A stretch of 64,000 nt of DNA from Amorphophallus konjac (lineage: Eukaryota; Streptophyta; Magnoliopsida; Alismatales; Araceae). Where the stretch lies: contig CM040126.1 of the NCBI GenBank assembly GCA_022559845.1, forward strand, positions 143,042,064 through 143,106,063, read 5' to 3'. Both the position numbers and the translations under genes were made by a program. Every line of letters begins with the position of its first letter. Positions within the stretch are counted from its first letter, which is position 1. This document shows, in pieces, positions 1 to 10,852 of this stretch. The notes under the pieces are model-generated. The model searched no databases. It saw only the letters and a program-made list of their open reading frames with translations, and was not told where the DNA came from.

Positions 1-562
1 ATGGGCTTCCAAGTACTCCTCACCCACCACCCACTCCCTCCTACCCTCACCCACCATGTCAGGCCTAACCCACCCATTCCGAAATTCCGCCCACACTATG
101 AGAGTCAATGCCAAGGGTGGCATCAACCTTGGAAATAAGGGAGTGACCCATCCCAAGATGTCCACCCCTTGGAACCGCTTCGATCCCCATGAGTGGAAAC
201 CCCCAAATCTCACAGATGGGACCATCTTGATAGGAATCCATGTATCACAACCTTTTGCATCATGTGGTCAGGCTAGTCACATCATTTGTGTCATTCACAC
301 ACTAGGTCCAGTGCATGATAGGCTTACATTTGGACAAGTTGGTCTTCCCCCACTCTTCATCCGTCTCATGCATGATAGGGCCACATGTGGCTGCCCCGGT
401 CCACCTAAGTGCATCAATGTCCACATGGTTTCTAAGCATGATAGGTCAATTCATGGATGCCCTGGTCCTCCTAAGTCTGTCAAAACCAATCTAACACTTG
501 ATAGGGCTGAATTTGGCTGTCCAGGCCCTCCCTTCATCCCTATAGGATCATCATTCATGACA
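1..562 (+). other. Unrecognised sequence upstream of the integrase tail of R1
   Basis: An open frame from 56 runs through this stretch into the integrase tail, but residues before about position 170 resemble no retrotransposon domain I know. The second half is a degenerate tandem repeat (see 313-540). The integrase catalytic core expected here is absent, so this is either a deletion junction or a foreign segment joined to the element. I assign no function. Confidence 0.4.
313..540. repeat. Four degenerate ~60-bp tandem repeats
   Basis: The motif CATGATAGG or TTGATAGG recurs near 313, 371, 437 and 498, each time followed by a related GGCTGCCC-GGTCC-CCT tract. Spacing is about 58, 66 and 61 bp. 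The units lie in frame with the integrase tail and encode a repeated Cys-Pro-Gly-Pro-Pro-type peptide, which may be accidental. Confidence 0.6.
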
Positions 563-1151
563 TTGCATGGTAATATTCGCAAAAACATCAACAAGAGCAA
601 AGAGATTTACAAAAAGTCAGCTGATTCCCACCGCCGCCACCAAGAATTCCAAGTCGGTGATTTTGTGATGGTGAGAACTGAGAGGCTATTCCCTGGGAAT
701 ACTTCAAAGTTGAGGTCTCGTGGAGCTGGCCCCTTCCAGGTGCTGAGACGACTTGGCACCAATGCTTATGTGTTGGACCTCCCTGAAGAATACGGAGTAA
801 GTCCCACATTCAATGTGGCTGACCTGGTACCCTACAAGGGCCCCACGGTGACACCCAGTGAGGACATCCAGCCTACTCCACCCCTTGAGAGCGCCCCACA
901 CCTCAGAGAGCTCCACCCAACTTGAGAAACCAGCGTGATAAAGTGGAGCGGATATTAGATGAACATGTCACCAACACAAGGAGCAAGGCGTATGAGCGAT
1001 ACCTGGTCCGGTGGGAGGGACGACCACCCTCGGACGATGCCTGGGTGAGCAGGGAGGATCTCTAACAGCTGGACCCCGATCTTCTAGAGCAGTACCGCAG
1101 TAGGGAGGACCTTTACTCGACAGAGTCGAGCTCTTCGCAGCCCGGGGGAAT
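563..1151 (+). pseudogene. Ty3/gypsy chromovirus integrase C-terminus and chromodomain (broken), R1
   Basis: The frame 56-925 ends with a gypsy integrase C-terminal domain: a KNINKSKEIYKKSADSHRR helix, the FQVGDFVMV strand, GPFQVLRRLG, then PTFNVADLVPY. After a frame change near 920, the other frame encodes a chromodomain (KVERILDE, YERYLVRWEGRPPSDDAWV), interrupted by a TAA at 1063-1065 before QLDPDLLEQY. Chromodomains mark chromoviruses and are thought to steer integration to particular chromatin. The core integrase, reverse transcriptase and gag lie outside the window or are lost. The frameshift and stop make this copy non-functional. Confidence 0.8.
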
Positions 1152-1489
1152 TGATGAGGGCATCACTCACGATCCCCTCTGGCTTGGCACCTCTCTCCCT
1201 CCCGGAGGCAGTTAGGGAGCGGCCCTACTTCTGGATTGGACCTTAGTGCTTGTCATTGGGTCATTTTGTTATTTTCTCCCTTTTACTTGAGTCTTAATCT
1301 TGTAATTGGCCTTTTATTTGAGTCTTGTACCTAGGTTATAAAGTCATTTTCCTAAGTTCGAGTCTCATTAGGCTATGGTGCTTGCTATTGGGCCTATTTC
1401 TTTGGGCTAGGCCCATGGGCGCACCCCCCTTCCTTGGTTATCAGTTAGTTTGTTAAAAGTCAGGGTCTTATATGTAAATGTGGGTTTCC

Positions 1490-1497
1490 TATAAATA
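1490..1497 (+). promoter_or_regulatory. TATA box of the R1 LTR
   Basis: TATAAATA lies about 340 bp into the proposed LTR and is followed by a CT-rich leader. This is a typical plant Pol II promoter position within an LTR. Confidence 0.55.
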
Positions 1498-2254
1498 GGA
1501 CCCCAATTCCTCTTTTGAAGGTTAATGAAGTATTGAAGAATTTGCCAAAGCATTAGTGCACCTCTCCCTCCCTCTCTAGCTCTCTCTCTCTCTCTTCTTC
1601 TCCCTCTCACTAAAGGGGGCGAACCCCTCTCTCTCTCCTCCCCACCCCAAATTTGAAATTCACTCTCTCTCCTCCCTATTCACCTCTAATTAAGACCCCT
1701 CACCCTTCCCCATACCTCCCATTTAAGTCCCCTCCAACCCCTAGGTGGAATCCCTTTCTCCTAGGCACCTCTCCCTCTTCCAAGGCACCCCTTGGCATTC
1801 CCCATACACCCCCTCACTTCCCCAAGCACACCCTTCACCCCTCCCAAGCTAAAATTCGAATTTTTCTCCCTTTGGGGACTGCACCCCATTCATTCCCAGC
1901 CCCTTCACCTCCCTAGGTCGCAGCCCCCAACCCCCTTCCCCATTGTTCTTCCATTAGCCTTGTTCCACCACTATCTCTTTCCCTTTGCCCATGTCTGCAG
2001 GTGGCAGAGAAAGGGTCGACTTGCTGAAGAATCCACAGATTCATACGGCGTCGTCTGAAGGTGTACCATACCATTCTGGAAAGGTCGTCCAGTTATCTTT
2101 GCAGCCGAGGTGATCTCGTCCCATTCTGAGTTTGGGGCTGTCCGAGAGAACCATTCTCCCCCGACTGCGCTGGGCTCCCTCTGCAGAGTACCTGAACCGG
2201 TTTTGAAGCTGTGCCACGGAGAACCCTAGCAGAATCAAGCCAAGGTCTCTTCAT

Positions 2255-3000
2255 AAAAGTTCTTCCACGTCCTATCCTCTTCCAAGATCAGGAAGCAGAA
2301 CTGTGTTCGGGTTCCGTGGGACAGAGTTATAGAGTTTCTCCTCCGACTGCTCCAAGCTGATTCCCCAAGTCTGCTACGACCTGTCAACACCTTCTTGGGT
2401 TCCCCGGTCTCCTCCGACCTCATCTGGCTTCCCCGTCAGTTTGGCTGCGAAGTAGACTCGACCACGATTCCAGCAACTCTGACGGCTCGTATTCAGAGTT
2501 TGAGAGTGGCCGGGGTAGCTTCTGCAAGTCGCTGTCTGAATCAGATAGCTGCTGCGGCCAGAATCTGTCACCCGGTTCGAAGCTACACCACGGCCGACAG
2601 TAGAAGATTCAAGTCACGAGTCCTTCAACAAATATCTTCCTCCACCTGTCCTCTTTCTGGATAAAGAAGCAGAAGTGTGTTCGGCTTCCGGAGGTCAGAG
2701 CTTTCATTTTTCTCCCTCGACGGGTCGGGTCTGCCTCCCACAACCTGCAGTGACCTTCTGCCACTCATCGGCGTCCCCCAGTCCACCCCGACCTCAGACG
2801 GCTTCCCCACCAGTTTTCCTGCGAAGAGGGTCCGTCCACGGTTCCGGCAACTTTGACGGTTCATGATTTGGTGCCCGGGAGCGGCCGGGACAACTTCTGC
2901 AAGTCACTGTTCGTGTCAGGTAGCTGTTGCGGCTAGAAACTGCCACCTTGTTCGAAGCTCGACCCAGACCAGCCACTGCAGCCGAAGAAATTGAGAAAAT
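2255..3000 (+). repeat. Imperfect ~375-bp tandem duplication in the R1 LTR
   Basis: The stretch from about 2255 to 2630 recurs, diverged, at about 2630 to 3000. Matching landmarks include AGAAGCAGAAnTGTGTTCGG, then a CTTCCCC/CTTCCCCACCAG block, then CTTCTGCAAGTC, then TTCGAAGC. The duplication makes this LTR unusually long. Confidence 0.6.
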
Positions 3001-3772
3001 TCTGAAGCCTCCTGGTTCCAGATACGAAGATTTCCCAGCTGGTCTCGTCTTCAGAGAAATTCTAGAACGTGATCTACGGCCTCTACAGTGACTGGCAGTC
3101 AGCCATCACAGCAAGCAGGGAATTTCCATTTCGGCTACACCGGCGCGTCCTCCGGCGAATCTCCCTCTCCCGCTGGCCGGCTTACCGCCCCTCCCTGCGT
3201 GGAGGTAGTGTTTGAGTGTACTTAATTGACCCCACCCTAAGTTCACCCTCCTATGTGAGTTGTAGTGATTGTAATCATTCAAAACAGGATTGAAGCTTCA
3301 CCGGCGCAGTGTGCGGGGAACCACACTTCCCCGCTCGCCCTCGTCTCCGATCGGGGTTGGTTTCTTCAAACCAACCAGGTAAGCTCTACCCTTGCTCTTT
3401 ACTCTTGTTCATTTAATATCTGCAAAACTTATTCGCTGGTTGGTGAGAGAGTGCCCGATCCCGGAACCACCACCCTTGTGTGGTCACCGTGGCCTTAGTG
3501 AGAGGAGTGTCCTAGTGCCCCCAAGGCACCCGGCTGCCCTTGTTTGTGGGCTTCATATCTTTGGGAGGGATAACCTTAGTGATGCTGGTCCTCTAGCCAG
3601 CCAGGGGCTTTCTCCACTACCTCGGCTCGGCATCATCGAGTCACCACGGGAAACGGGTGTGTGCGGTGTAACGGCGACTCTCAAGTTGCTCCCCAAATCT
3701 TGTGATTGTTATTGCGAATTAAGTCCAAGGGATCATTGTCATTTGCTGCCTTTGCATCATTGTGTCACATCA

Positions 3773-4925
3773 CTATCCTTAAGTGCTCTTCATGTTCCTC
3801 TCTTGTTTTGGAGTAAATAAGAACATCGTTAATGAAGATGACTTCAAACTGGTCGAGATAAGGCCTGAAGATATTATTCATAAGTTGCATAAATGCTGTC
3901 GGGGCATTGGTTAACCCAAACGGCATTACCATGAATTCAAAGTGGCCATATCTGCTCCGAAAAGTAGTTTTGTGAATGTCTTCATCTTTGATTCTGAGTG
4001 GATGGTAACCCGACCTGAGGTCTATCTTGGAAAAATATTCTGCTCCTGAAAGCTGGTCAAAGAGTTCATCTATACGCGGTAACATATATTCATTCTTAAT
4101 TGTGAGTTGATTCAATCGCTGGTAGTCGATACACAGCCTGAGAGATCTATCTTTCTTTTTGATAAATAAAACTGGTGCACCCCAAGGGGATGTGCTAGGT
4201 CGACTGAAACCCTTGTCTAATAACTCTTGAAGCTGTTTCTTCAATTCCTTGAGTTCTGTGGGGGACATCCTGTAGGGAGCTATTGAAACAGGTGCTGATC
4301 CAGGAGTGAGTTTAATAAAGAAGTTTACTTCCCTTTTGGGCGGTAAATCAGGCAAATCCGATGGGAATACATCGGGAAACTTATTGACAATAGGAATATC
4401 ATCTAAGATGATCTCCTTGGATTCGGTAAGGTTTACGGAAGCAAGAAAAGCTACACACCCTTGCGAAATTAATTTACAAGCTTGCAGAGATGAAATGATG
4501 ATAGGATGCTTCCTATATTTGATACCAAGGAAGGAAAATCCTGGAAGACCAGGTTTCCGAAAAGAGATAATCCAATTGCGGCAATTTATATAGGCATGAT
4601 GATCTACAAGCCAATCCACGCCTAAAATAGCATCATAGCCTTCCATGTCAAGGCATACGAGATTTGCAGGAAGATTGTGACCTTCTACCTTACCTTGCTA
4701 TTAGGATAATAGTTTGTAAGTTTGGTTCCGGGACCTAATGGTGCAGTAATAGCAAGGTGCGAAGGTAAAGGAGCTGATGAAATGGGTAATGTTTCTGCAA
4801 AAGAAGTAGATATAAAGGAATGAGAAGCACCAGTATCAAATAGTACGAATACAGGATGGGAATAGATTTGAATGGTACCTTCCATTAGCCCATCATCATT
4901 GGGCGCTTCTTCATCATTCATGACG
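3773..4925 (-). pseudogene. R2 protease and reverse transcriptase (5' part of pol, broken)
   Basis: The aspartic protease motif is FDTGAS (codons 4830-4838). It is followed after a frameshift near 4690 by [12 protein letters not shown], the usual linker before gypsy reverse transcriptase. RT landmarks are [55 protein letters not shown] and [12 protein letters not shown]. The catalytic box reads FIND where gypsy enzymes have FIDD or YVDD: an AAC codon at 3828-3830 replaces the first catalytic Asp. The frame stops at EEHLRIV, where R1 has inserted. This polymerase is dead twice over, by missing catalytic residue and by truncation. Confidence 0.9.
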
Positions 4926-5892
4926 GCATTGAGATGAGCCTGCCGTTTACGTCCACCCCCGGACGATTGTTCCTTCATAAGGGGGCAATCTGGCATGCGG
5001 TGCTCCCTGCTGCCACATCTTAAACAAGCGTCGAAGCGCTTCCAGCACTCTTCGGCCGAATGACCGAACTTCTCACAAAAAGTGTAAGCTGTCATGACCT
5101 GCTTCTCTTCTTCTTTGATTTTCTTATTTTTGTGATTACCACATCCACTCCCATTCTGGGACCTTTTCTTGCTATCACGGGATTTGTAGGGTTCCGTGAT
5201 ACTAAACTTTCCATTCTTATCATGCCGATCTGACCTTCGGCTCGGCTCCTCGCCCTTTCCTTTAAGTTTCTCGACCTTCTCCAAGGTCCTTTTGCATAGA
5301 TGTGCCTGTTGGACCATCTCCGCATAAGTACAGATATTTTGAGTCCCCAGTTGCTGAATAAAACCGGGCCTTAACCCATCCATAAATCGATTAGACTTCA
5401 ATAAGTCGGTGCTAATCAAATGAGAAGCATATGGTGCTAGTCTGGAAAACTGAAGTTCATATTCCGCCACTGACATCATGCCCTGGCGCAGAGAAGAAAA
5501 CTCCATAGCCTTCTGCTCCTTGACATGCTCAGAAAAGTACTTAGCTCGGAAAAGCGTACGAAAACCCTCCCATGTATGAGGTGCATTAGCCTGTGGTGCA
5601 GGAACATGCTTCCACCAAGTACGGGCATCTTTATTTAATTAAAAAGTAGCCAAACGAACCTTCTCCTGATCCGCACATTGCATGACTTCAAAAATACAGT
5701 TCATCTCATCTATCCAATTTTTGGCTTCATCGGGATTAGAGGAACCAAAAACTGCGGAGGATTTAAGCTAGGGAAGTTACGATGTAAGTCTCCAGCCCTT
5801 TCTCTTATGCCAGCTTGCGCCATAATTTGTAACGCTTGAGTAAGACCCGCAACGGTCTCTTTCATACCATTCCAGTCCACGCGATTAGCCAT
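4926..5892 (-). pseudogene. R2 gag (broken)
   Basis: The start is taken at MANRVDWNGM (ATG 5892-5890). The gypsy gag core reads ARTWWKHVPAP, then FRAKYFSEHVKEQKAMEF, then FSRLAPYASHLI, and a basic Ser/Arg/Lys-rich segment follows. The zinc knuckle is CLRCGSREHRMPDC, a CX2CX4HX4C fit. A preceding FCEKFGHSAEEC lacks its first Cys. A frameshift near 5755 and a stop in the LATF-LNKDA segment (about 5640) break the frame. It would have encoded the capsid and nucleocapsid. Confidence 0.85.
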
Positions 5893-6113
5893 CGTATGAA
5901 TGAGGTACCAGAGAAGAGTAATGAGTTTGTTAATTCTAATGGAATAAGTGAGGTTAGTACTCAGAATAATTTCTATCTCATCCCCGGTTCTACCCAATTC
6001 CTCTCATAGGTTGGGAATTTATTTCATAGTTTCATAGGTGTGGGTCCTTAAACCTTGGACTTAACCTATGACATGACATTTTCCCCTAGGAATAAATAAG
6101 TCCTAAGACCTAC

Positions 6114-6125
6114 GCTCTGATACCA
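6114..6125 (-). other. Primer-binding site of R2
   Basis: On the minus strand this reads TGGTATCAGAGC, complementary to the 3' end of plant initiator Met-tRNA. It lies 7 bp inside the LTR edge at 6133, which fixes both the orientation and the LTR end. Confidence 0.85.
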
Positions 6126-6132
6126 CCTTAAC

Positions 6133-9100
6133 TGTAATGCCCCGAGATTATGTAGCGGAAACAATCGGGAACGCGAGCAGCCGACATGGTAAGCCTCGAG
6201 CAATAAATATAAACAGAGCGCAAAAAAAATCACACAAAGTAATTGCACCATAATTTAATCAAATTTCCACCTTTGTTTCATATCAAATGAACATAACCTA
6301 AGTACACAAATATTCGACTCTTTTGAGCTAGACTCAATAAAATAAAAATTACATGAAAAGACTCAATATTGACATATTTTGACACTCTTAAGTCTTCACT
6401 CGAATCCACATTCCCTTAATCGCTCTCGGATCCATCACTCGAGTAATCTGAATCCGTCGACTAGAATTTTTTGAAAAAGGTTGGAAAGTAGGGTAATGAG
6501 CACACTTGTCCAATAGGTATCTTCGTATCAACATGATTGGCAAGTTTAAGTAATTAGCATTTTAGATCTAAAGAATAAGTTAAATCACACAAATACGATA
6601 AAACATGCAAATAAAGCCAAAGTAACAAGACATGATCAAGCTTGAGACATAAGAATATAATTTGATCAAGAATGTAAATCTAGCCTTTCAAGAATGTAAC
6701 AAGAATGTACTTTTCATAACCAAGAAGGCTATGTACTAGAAAGTCATGTAACAAGCAAGAATGTACTCTTCACTTAGTAACAAGTATTTCGTGAATTTAT
6801 GTGGATTCTTATGGATCCCATGGATATTTCACTTATTTATAGAGAAAGTACTCCCAGCGCAATGCGACACCAGTAGCATCATACCTCATGGTGTATATAG
6901 TATGTTTTCGATAATCAGCCGAGGGGACTAGCATAGAGCCCTAGAACATAATCAGTGCTCGAACTACATCTTCAAGTATAAATCAAGCTACTTCCACGTT
7001 CATAACAATATGGCCAAGAATGTACGATGTCAACTATAGTTCCATGATAAGTAACCAAAAATAAGAATGCTTCTATTGAGAATAAGATTTCAATAAATGC
7101 ATTAAATAACTAGGTTATGCCATAGAAATAAATCGGCAGCATAACGGTACATTCTTTAACTCTCAAAATTACTTAGATATATTAGAATAATGTGAAAGGT
7201 TCTAGATAATCAATTGGACCATCGGGAACATAGGAAAATCAATCCTTGAGTCAAAACCCCGGATTAATCAAACTCAAGACATTAGCGGTCATTTACCGGA
7301 CCGTCTCTTGATCATGGCAATCTAGTTCAGGACCGTTAATTAAGATAGTTCGATATTTTGAAAAACATGACATCTGGAGTCTTTAGTGGTCTAATGGAGA
7401 ACCGTTTGGGATCCGTTAGCGGTCTAGTGAATAACCGCTAACAGACTCTGGCGGTCAACCATATGGCCGCTAATGGTCCAGAATATAAAACTCCGGTATA
7501 AGTGCTTTCTAGATAATTGGGCTTTAATGATACAACCAGCTCGGCGTCCTAGTGGGAATCCTAGGCTCGTGGAGTCTTACGGAGGCCTTGAAACAAAATT
7601 TCCTAGTCCGTTGGAAGGAATATCCAAAGGAGAGGTCATCATGTCCAAGATTGTGTTCCTAATATGCAAAAGTGTAACTAATGGCCACAAACTGGGATAT
7701 GTGCCATGTACTTAAGAAAATGACTCTTAGAAAAGAGAGAGAATCATGATAAAATAACGATCAAGTTAAATCATGAATCATTTATTTATTTGAACGTATA
7801 TTGATTACAAAAGTATACGATTTTTGGGCATAAATTATCATAAGTTAAAATAATACCAATGTGCATGAAACATGAAATCTATCATAATGAACAATAATTA
7901 TAACTAAGTATATTAAACCAGTACCCAAATCAGGCTTAAACTTAGCTAACTAGGCTTACTATATAATAACTATGGTTAATTCTGTAATATGGTTCGGTTT
8001 ACCAATATTACAAAATCAGAAACAGAAAATGGTCTAATACAGGACTGTCACTTGCGGCTAGTGGTCTGTCGTATGACCGCTAGATTCCCTAGCGGTCTAC
8101 AGGAAGACTGTCTCTTCCTGCATAAAATCGTGTGCAAATGCTAATGACACAAAATGCTAACTAAGGCATATCATGTCTGGAAATCAACATATTACAACTT
8201 CCATAATCATGATAGAACAAATATGGGTCAACAATATGCATGGGTTCATGTGATTAACAAGAAAAATTCCTTTTTACTTCATTAAGGCTAGTTCATGCAT
8301 GTGGAACATACTAGATGCATAGTCCTAAGTAAAACATAAAATTCTCAAAGTACAATGTATGAAAACAAATAAAACAAGAGAACTTTTGTTACAAACTATA
8401 AATTTAAGCCTGTCATGAGATAACATACCTTTAATAATGTTCCTAGACTTCGAATTTCTGACTGGAATCAAGCCCTAGTTCCTGCACTTTCTTATACTAA
8501 ATCAGCAACTTCGCGTCCCTCTATCTCCTAATTCCCTTAACCTATGGACGTGAAACTTTGAGGGTAAGTAGAGGATATGAAGAGGAACATAAAGTTCTAA
8601 AGAACCTCTATCTAATTACCTCGTTTTGGGCTCCGAATTCCATGATCTTCTTGAGTCGGATACACTAATTCTTGAGTTCTTGTTGTAAAATCACCAACTT
8701 TTGAAGCCTCTAACTTCACGTAGGCTTGATCTCCTAGAACAGAAATCGGAGGGTAGTTAGTTCTAAAGAATAACCAAATTCTTAGAAGAAACATACCTCT
8801 AATTCATCCTACTTACGTGAGTTCCAAGCGAGCCAAAGTAAAAGTTGCGCGTGTCAAAACTGGGACCTATTTATAGGTTTTAGCTAGGGTTTGAAGATTA
8901 GAATGAACTTAGAGTCCTAATTAGACTTTCAATTCGATCTACAATCCTTCTAGACTTATCTAATTAATAGATAGAGTTGATCTAAGATGATTTGGACGCT
9001 AAAGATCCAACCTTTTCATGCTTTCTTCTATTCACGGAACTTACAGTGGTTAGCGATCATTGGGACGACCGTTTACTGTCGGTTAGCGGTCTCGCAATAG

Positions 9101-9170
9101 ATCGTTTTCCATTTAGGGCGCCGAATTTGAACTTAGTTCAAATTTTTTTGATATTATCCCATGTATTATC
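6133..9170 (-). repeat. R2 5' LTR, larger segment
   Basis: The right-hand end of this LTR, read in element sense, is ...GGCATTACA at 6133, next to the primer site. No coding sequence is seen in these 3.0 kb. It carries dispersed short inverted repeats such as GTTAGCGGT/ACCGCTAAC (7415-7442). It breaks at 9170, the edge of R3, and its remainder is 43705-43965. Confidence 0.8.
9166..9170. repeat. Left TSD of R3 (ttatc)
   Basis: TTATC immediately precedes the R3 terminus and recurs at 32281-32285 immediately after the other terminus. A 5-bp duplication is what copia-type integrases make. Confidence 0.9.
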
Positions 9171-9207
9171 TGATGGGTGTGGAAATAGAAAGAAACGTAG
9201 ATCCAGA
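9171..9207 (-). repeat. R3 3' LTR, left fragment
   Basis: These 37 bp match the start of the intact LTR at 30515 (TGATGGGTG, then AAATAGAAAGAAACGTAG). They stop at CCAGA, where R4 integrated. Confidence 0.92.
9203..9207. repeat. Left TSD of R4 (ccaga)
   Basis: CCAGA precedes R4 here and follows it at 20138-20142. In the intact R3 LTR the same CCAGA occurs once (near 30550), confirming the empty site. Confidence 0.95.
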
Positions 9208-9704
9208 TGTTGTGCCCCTATGGTCACTTGAGTTCATATGGTCACTTGGGTCATTCGACATCATTCTATGGTCATATGAGTTCTAATGTATTCTTGGTTT
9301 TGATAATGGCTAAACACTATTAGTCATTGATGTTTTTCACCTTCATGTGATTGACATACGTGATGTTTTTGTTCATGACAGGTGCGCCAATGAATGGACA
9401 AGGAATCAAGTGAAAATGGTGAACGTGAACGCTGAATGTTGCGCCCTCGCACGCGGATCGACCTACGCGGTCATGTCGCGGGGATCGACCTGCCCGGTCA
9501 GGTCGCGGGGGTCAAGGGGGCAGCGCCCCTTACGGGGGTTTCCGACGGCGGAGCCCCCAGAACAAAATTTGGATTGAAGACTCAGTAATAAAACTTCAAG
9601 ACAATCAAGGTTGATGCCACAGACATGAACGGGCGGCTAACGGACTCAAGCGACAGAGTTGGTTCGGCCAACGGACCGAACCGGGCTGACCCGGGCCCTG
9701 CCCA

Positions 9705-9724
9705 GCTGGCGGTCGACCGCCAGC
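9705..9724. repeat. 20-bp perfect palindrome in the R4 LTR
   Basis: GCTGGCGGTCGACCGCCAGC reads identically on both strands. Shorter versions of the same core follow near 9800-9815 and at 9849-9864. The 3' LTR keeps the full copy at 18788-18807. Confidence 0.95.
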
Positions 9725-10022
9725 ACAGGGGCGGTTGACCACCCCAGCCAGGGACTCCCAAGTCTGCACGTCTTTCAGTGGCAGTCGACCGCCAGCCAGT
9801 GGCGGTCGACCGGATTTCCCAGGGATCGCCCGTTTGCAGGTGTTTCAGTGGCGGTCGACCGCCAGAGCCTTAGGTCGACCGCCAGCCCCGATGCAGCCTT
9901 GTTTGACTTTGAAATCAACCTCGTGGCTAGCCCCTTTCCATGGATTTGTTTAATCAAACCTTACCTAATCTTCCATGATTTGTGGATCTGGTCTAGGGGG
10001 CATCTATGGACCATTCAAGGGT

Positions 10023-10029
10023 TATAAAA
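10023..10029 (+). promoter_or_regulatory. TATA box of the R4 5' LTR
   Basis: TATAAAA lies about 815 bp into the LTR and is kept at 19086-19092 and, in the related solo LTR R5, at 23588-23594. It is the likely start of the element's transcript. Confidence 0.65.
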
Positions 10030-10114
10030 CTAACACATGAGGGGTTAGAAACCCTAATGCTTCAAGGGGCTTCTTGTGAGATCTAGGGTGGCTGCAAGAG
10101 AGCTTGGAGACGAG

Positions 10115-10136
10115 CTACTGTTCACGTGAACAGTAG
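10115..10136. repeat. 22-bp perfect palindrome with G-box centre
   Basis: The left arm is CTACTGTTCAC and the right arm is its exact complement, with CACGTG in the centre. It lies about 90 bp after the TATA box, so it is probably transcribed. A sister palindrome with GTAC ends lies at 10444-10465. The 3' LTR has both (19178-19199 perfect, 19507-19528 with one mismatch). Confidence 0.95.
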
Positions 10137-10783
10137 TTCGTGAAGGTGTTCTTCATCTAATCAAAGGGGAATCAAGCTCAAATCAAAGCCAGCAAACCTC
10201 AAGGAAGATTACATCAAAGCAAGGCTATCAAAGTGTTCCAAGGAAGCCGGTTTGATTCAAGTTCTTCAAAGGAAATCATCTTCATCCATTCAAGTTCTTT
10301 CCACCTCATTCAAGGTGATATTTCAAGCATTCAAACTCCTAGAAGCTAAAGAAGCAATCAAGATTCAAGGTAGCTTCATCATCTCCTTCATTCATTCAAA
10401 GAAGTTCAAATAGAAGATCAAGATAGAAGAATTGAAGGAAGAGGTACTGTTCACGTGAACAGTACTCCGTGAAGAACATTCATCCAATCAAGGGTGAATC
10501 AAGAAGATTGAGTTGAAGCCAAGAGGAGCCTTGTTGCTGATCAACATTCCATACAAGGGCCAATTCATTTTCACTCATAACTCAATCTCTTGTTTTAGTT
10601 CCTTCACATTTGTTTCATTTTCATTATTGTTTAAACATTGAAAGTGTGATTCATCCCTACCGGTGGCTAGTAGGAAGGCAATTGGAGGGTGTTCCAATTT
10701 GCGGTTGACGTCCCTACCAGGTGGTGAGTAGGAAGGCAATCGGTGGTTTCCGATTTACGGTTCTGTGCGCTGCACAAGTGAAG

Positions 10784-10852
10784 CCTCACCGGGTTTTGGT
10801 GAGGGGTGGACGTAGGGCTGAGGATTCAGTCCGAACCACCTTAAAAATCCTG
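10784..10852 (+). promoter_or_regulatory. Conserved leader double stem-loop (R4 copy)
   Basis: Stem 1 is CCTCACC (10784-10790) with GGTGAGG (10798-10804). It is followed by GTGGACGTAGG, then stem 2 around GGATTCAGTCC, then CCGAACCACCT. The same order occurs in the LTRs of R3, R5, R6 and R7 with different but still pairing arms. It lies in the transcribed part of the LTR, about 220 nt before the LTR end. The role is inferred: RNA packaging, dimerisation or 3'-end formation. Confidence 0.65.

Larger units (their letters stand above)
1152..3772 (+). repeat. Probable 3' LTR of R1 (chromovirus)
   Basis: It starts TGATGAGGG right after a purine run (CCCGGGGGAAT), where a 3' LTR should begin, and ends ...CACATCA. 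The end falls exactly where the reverse transcriptase of R2 breaks off. This places the right edge of an insertion there, and the bases after it (ctatc, 3773-3777) would be one TSD copy. Inside are a TATA box at 1490, a CT-rich microsatellite near 1561-1660, and an internal duplication (2255-3000). No second LTR is visible, so the boundaries rest on TG...CA ends and position only. Confidence 0.6.

Noticed and set aside
1653..2058. Pro-rich frames at 1653-1916 and 1792-2058 as genes
   Set aside because: They are C-rich, low-complexity leader sequence of the R1 LTR without domain features.
4306..4593. 95-codon plus-strand frame
   Set aside because: It is antisense to the R2 reverse transcriptase, which has clear domain motifs on the minus strand.
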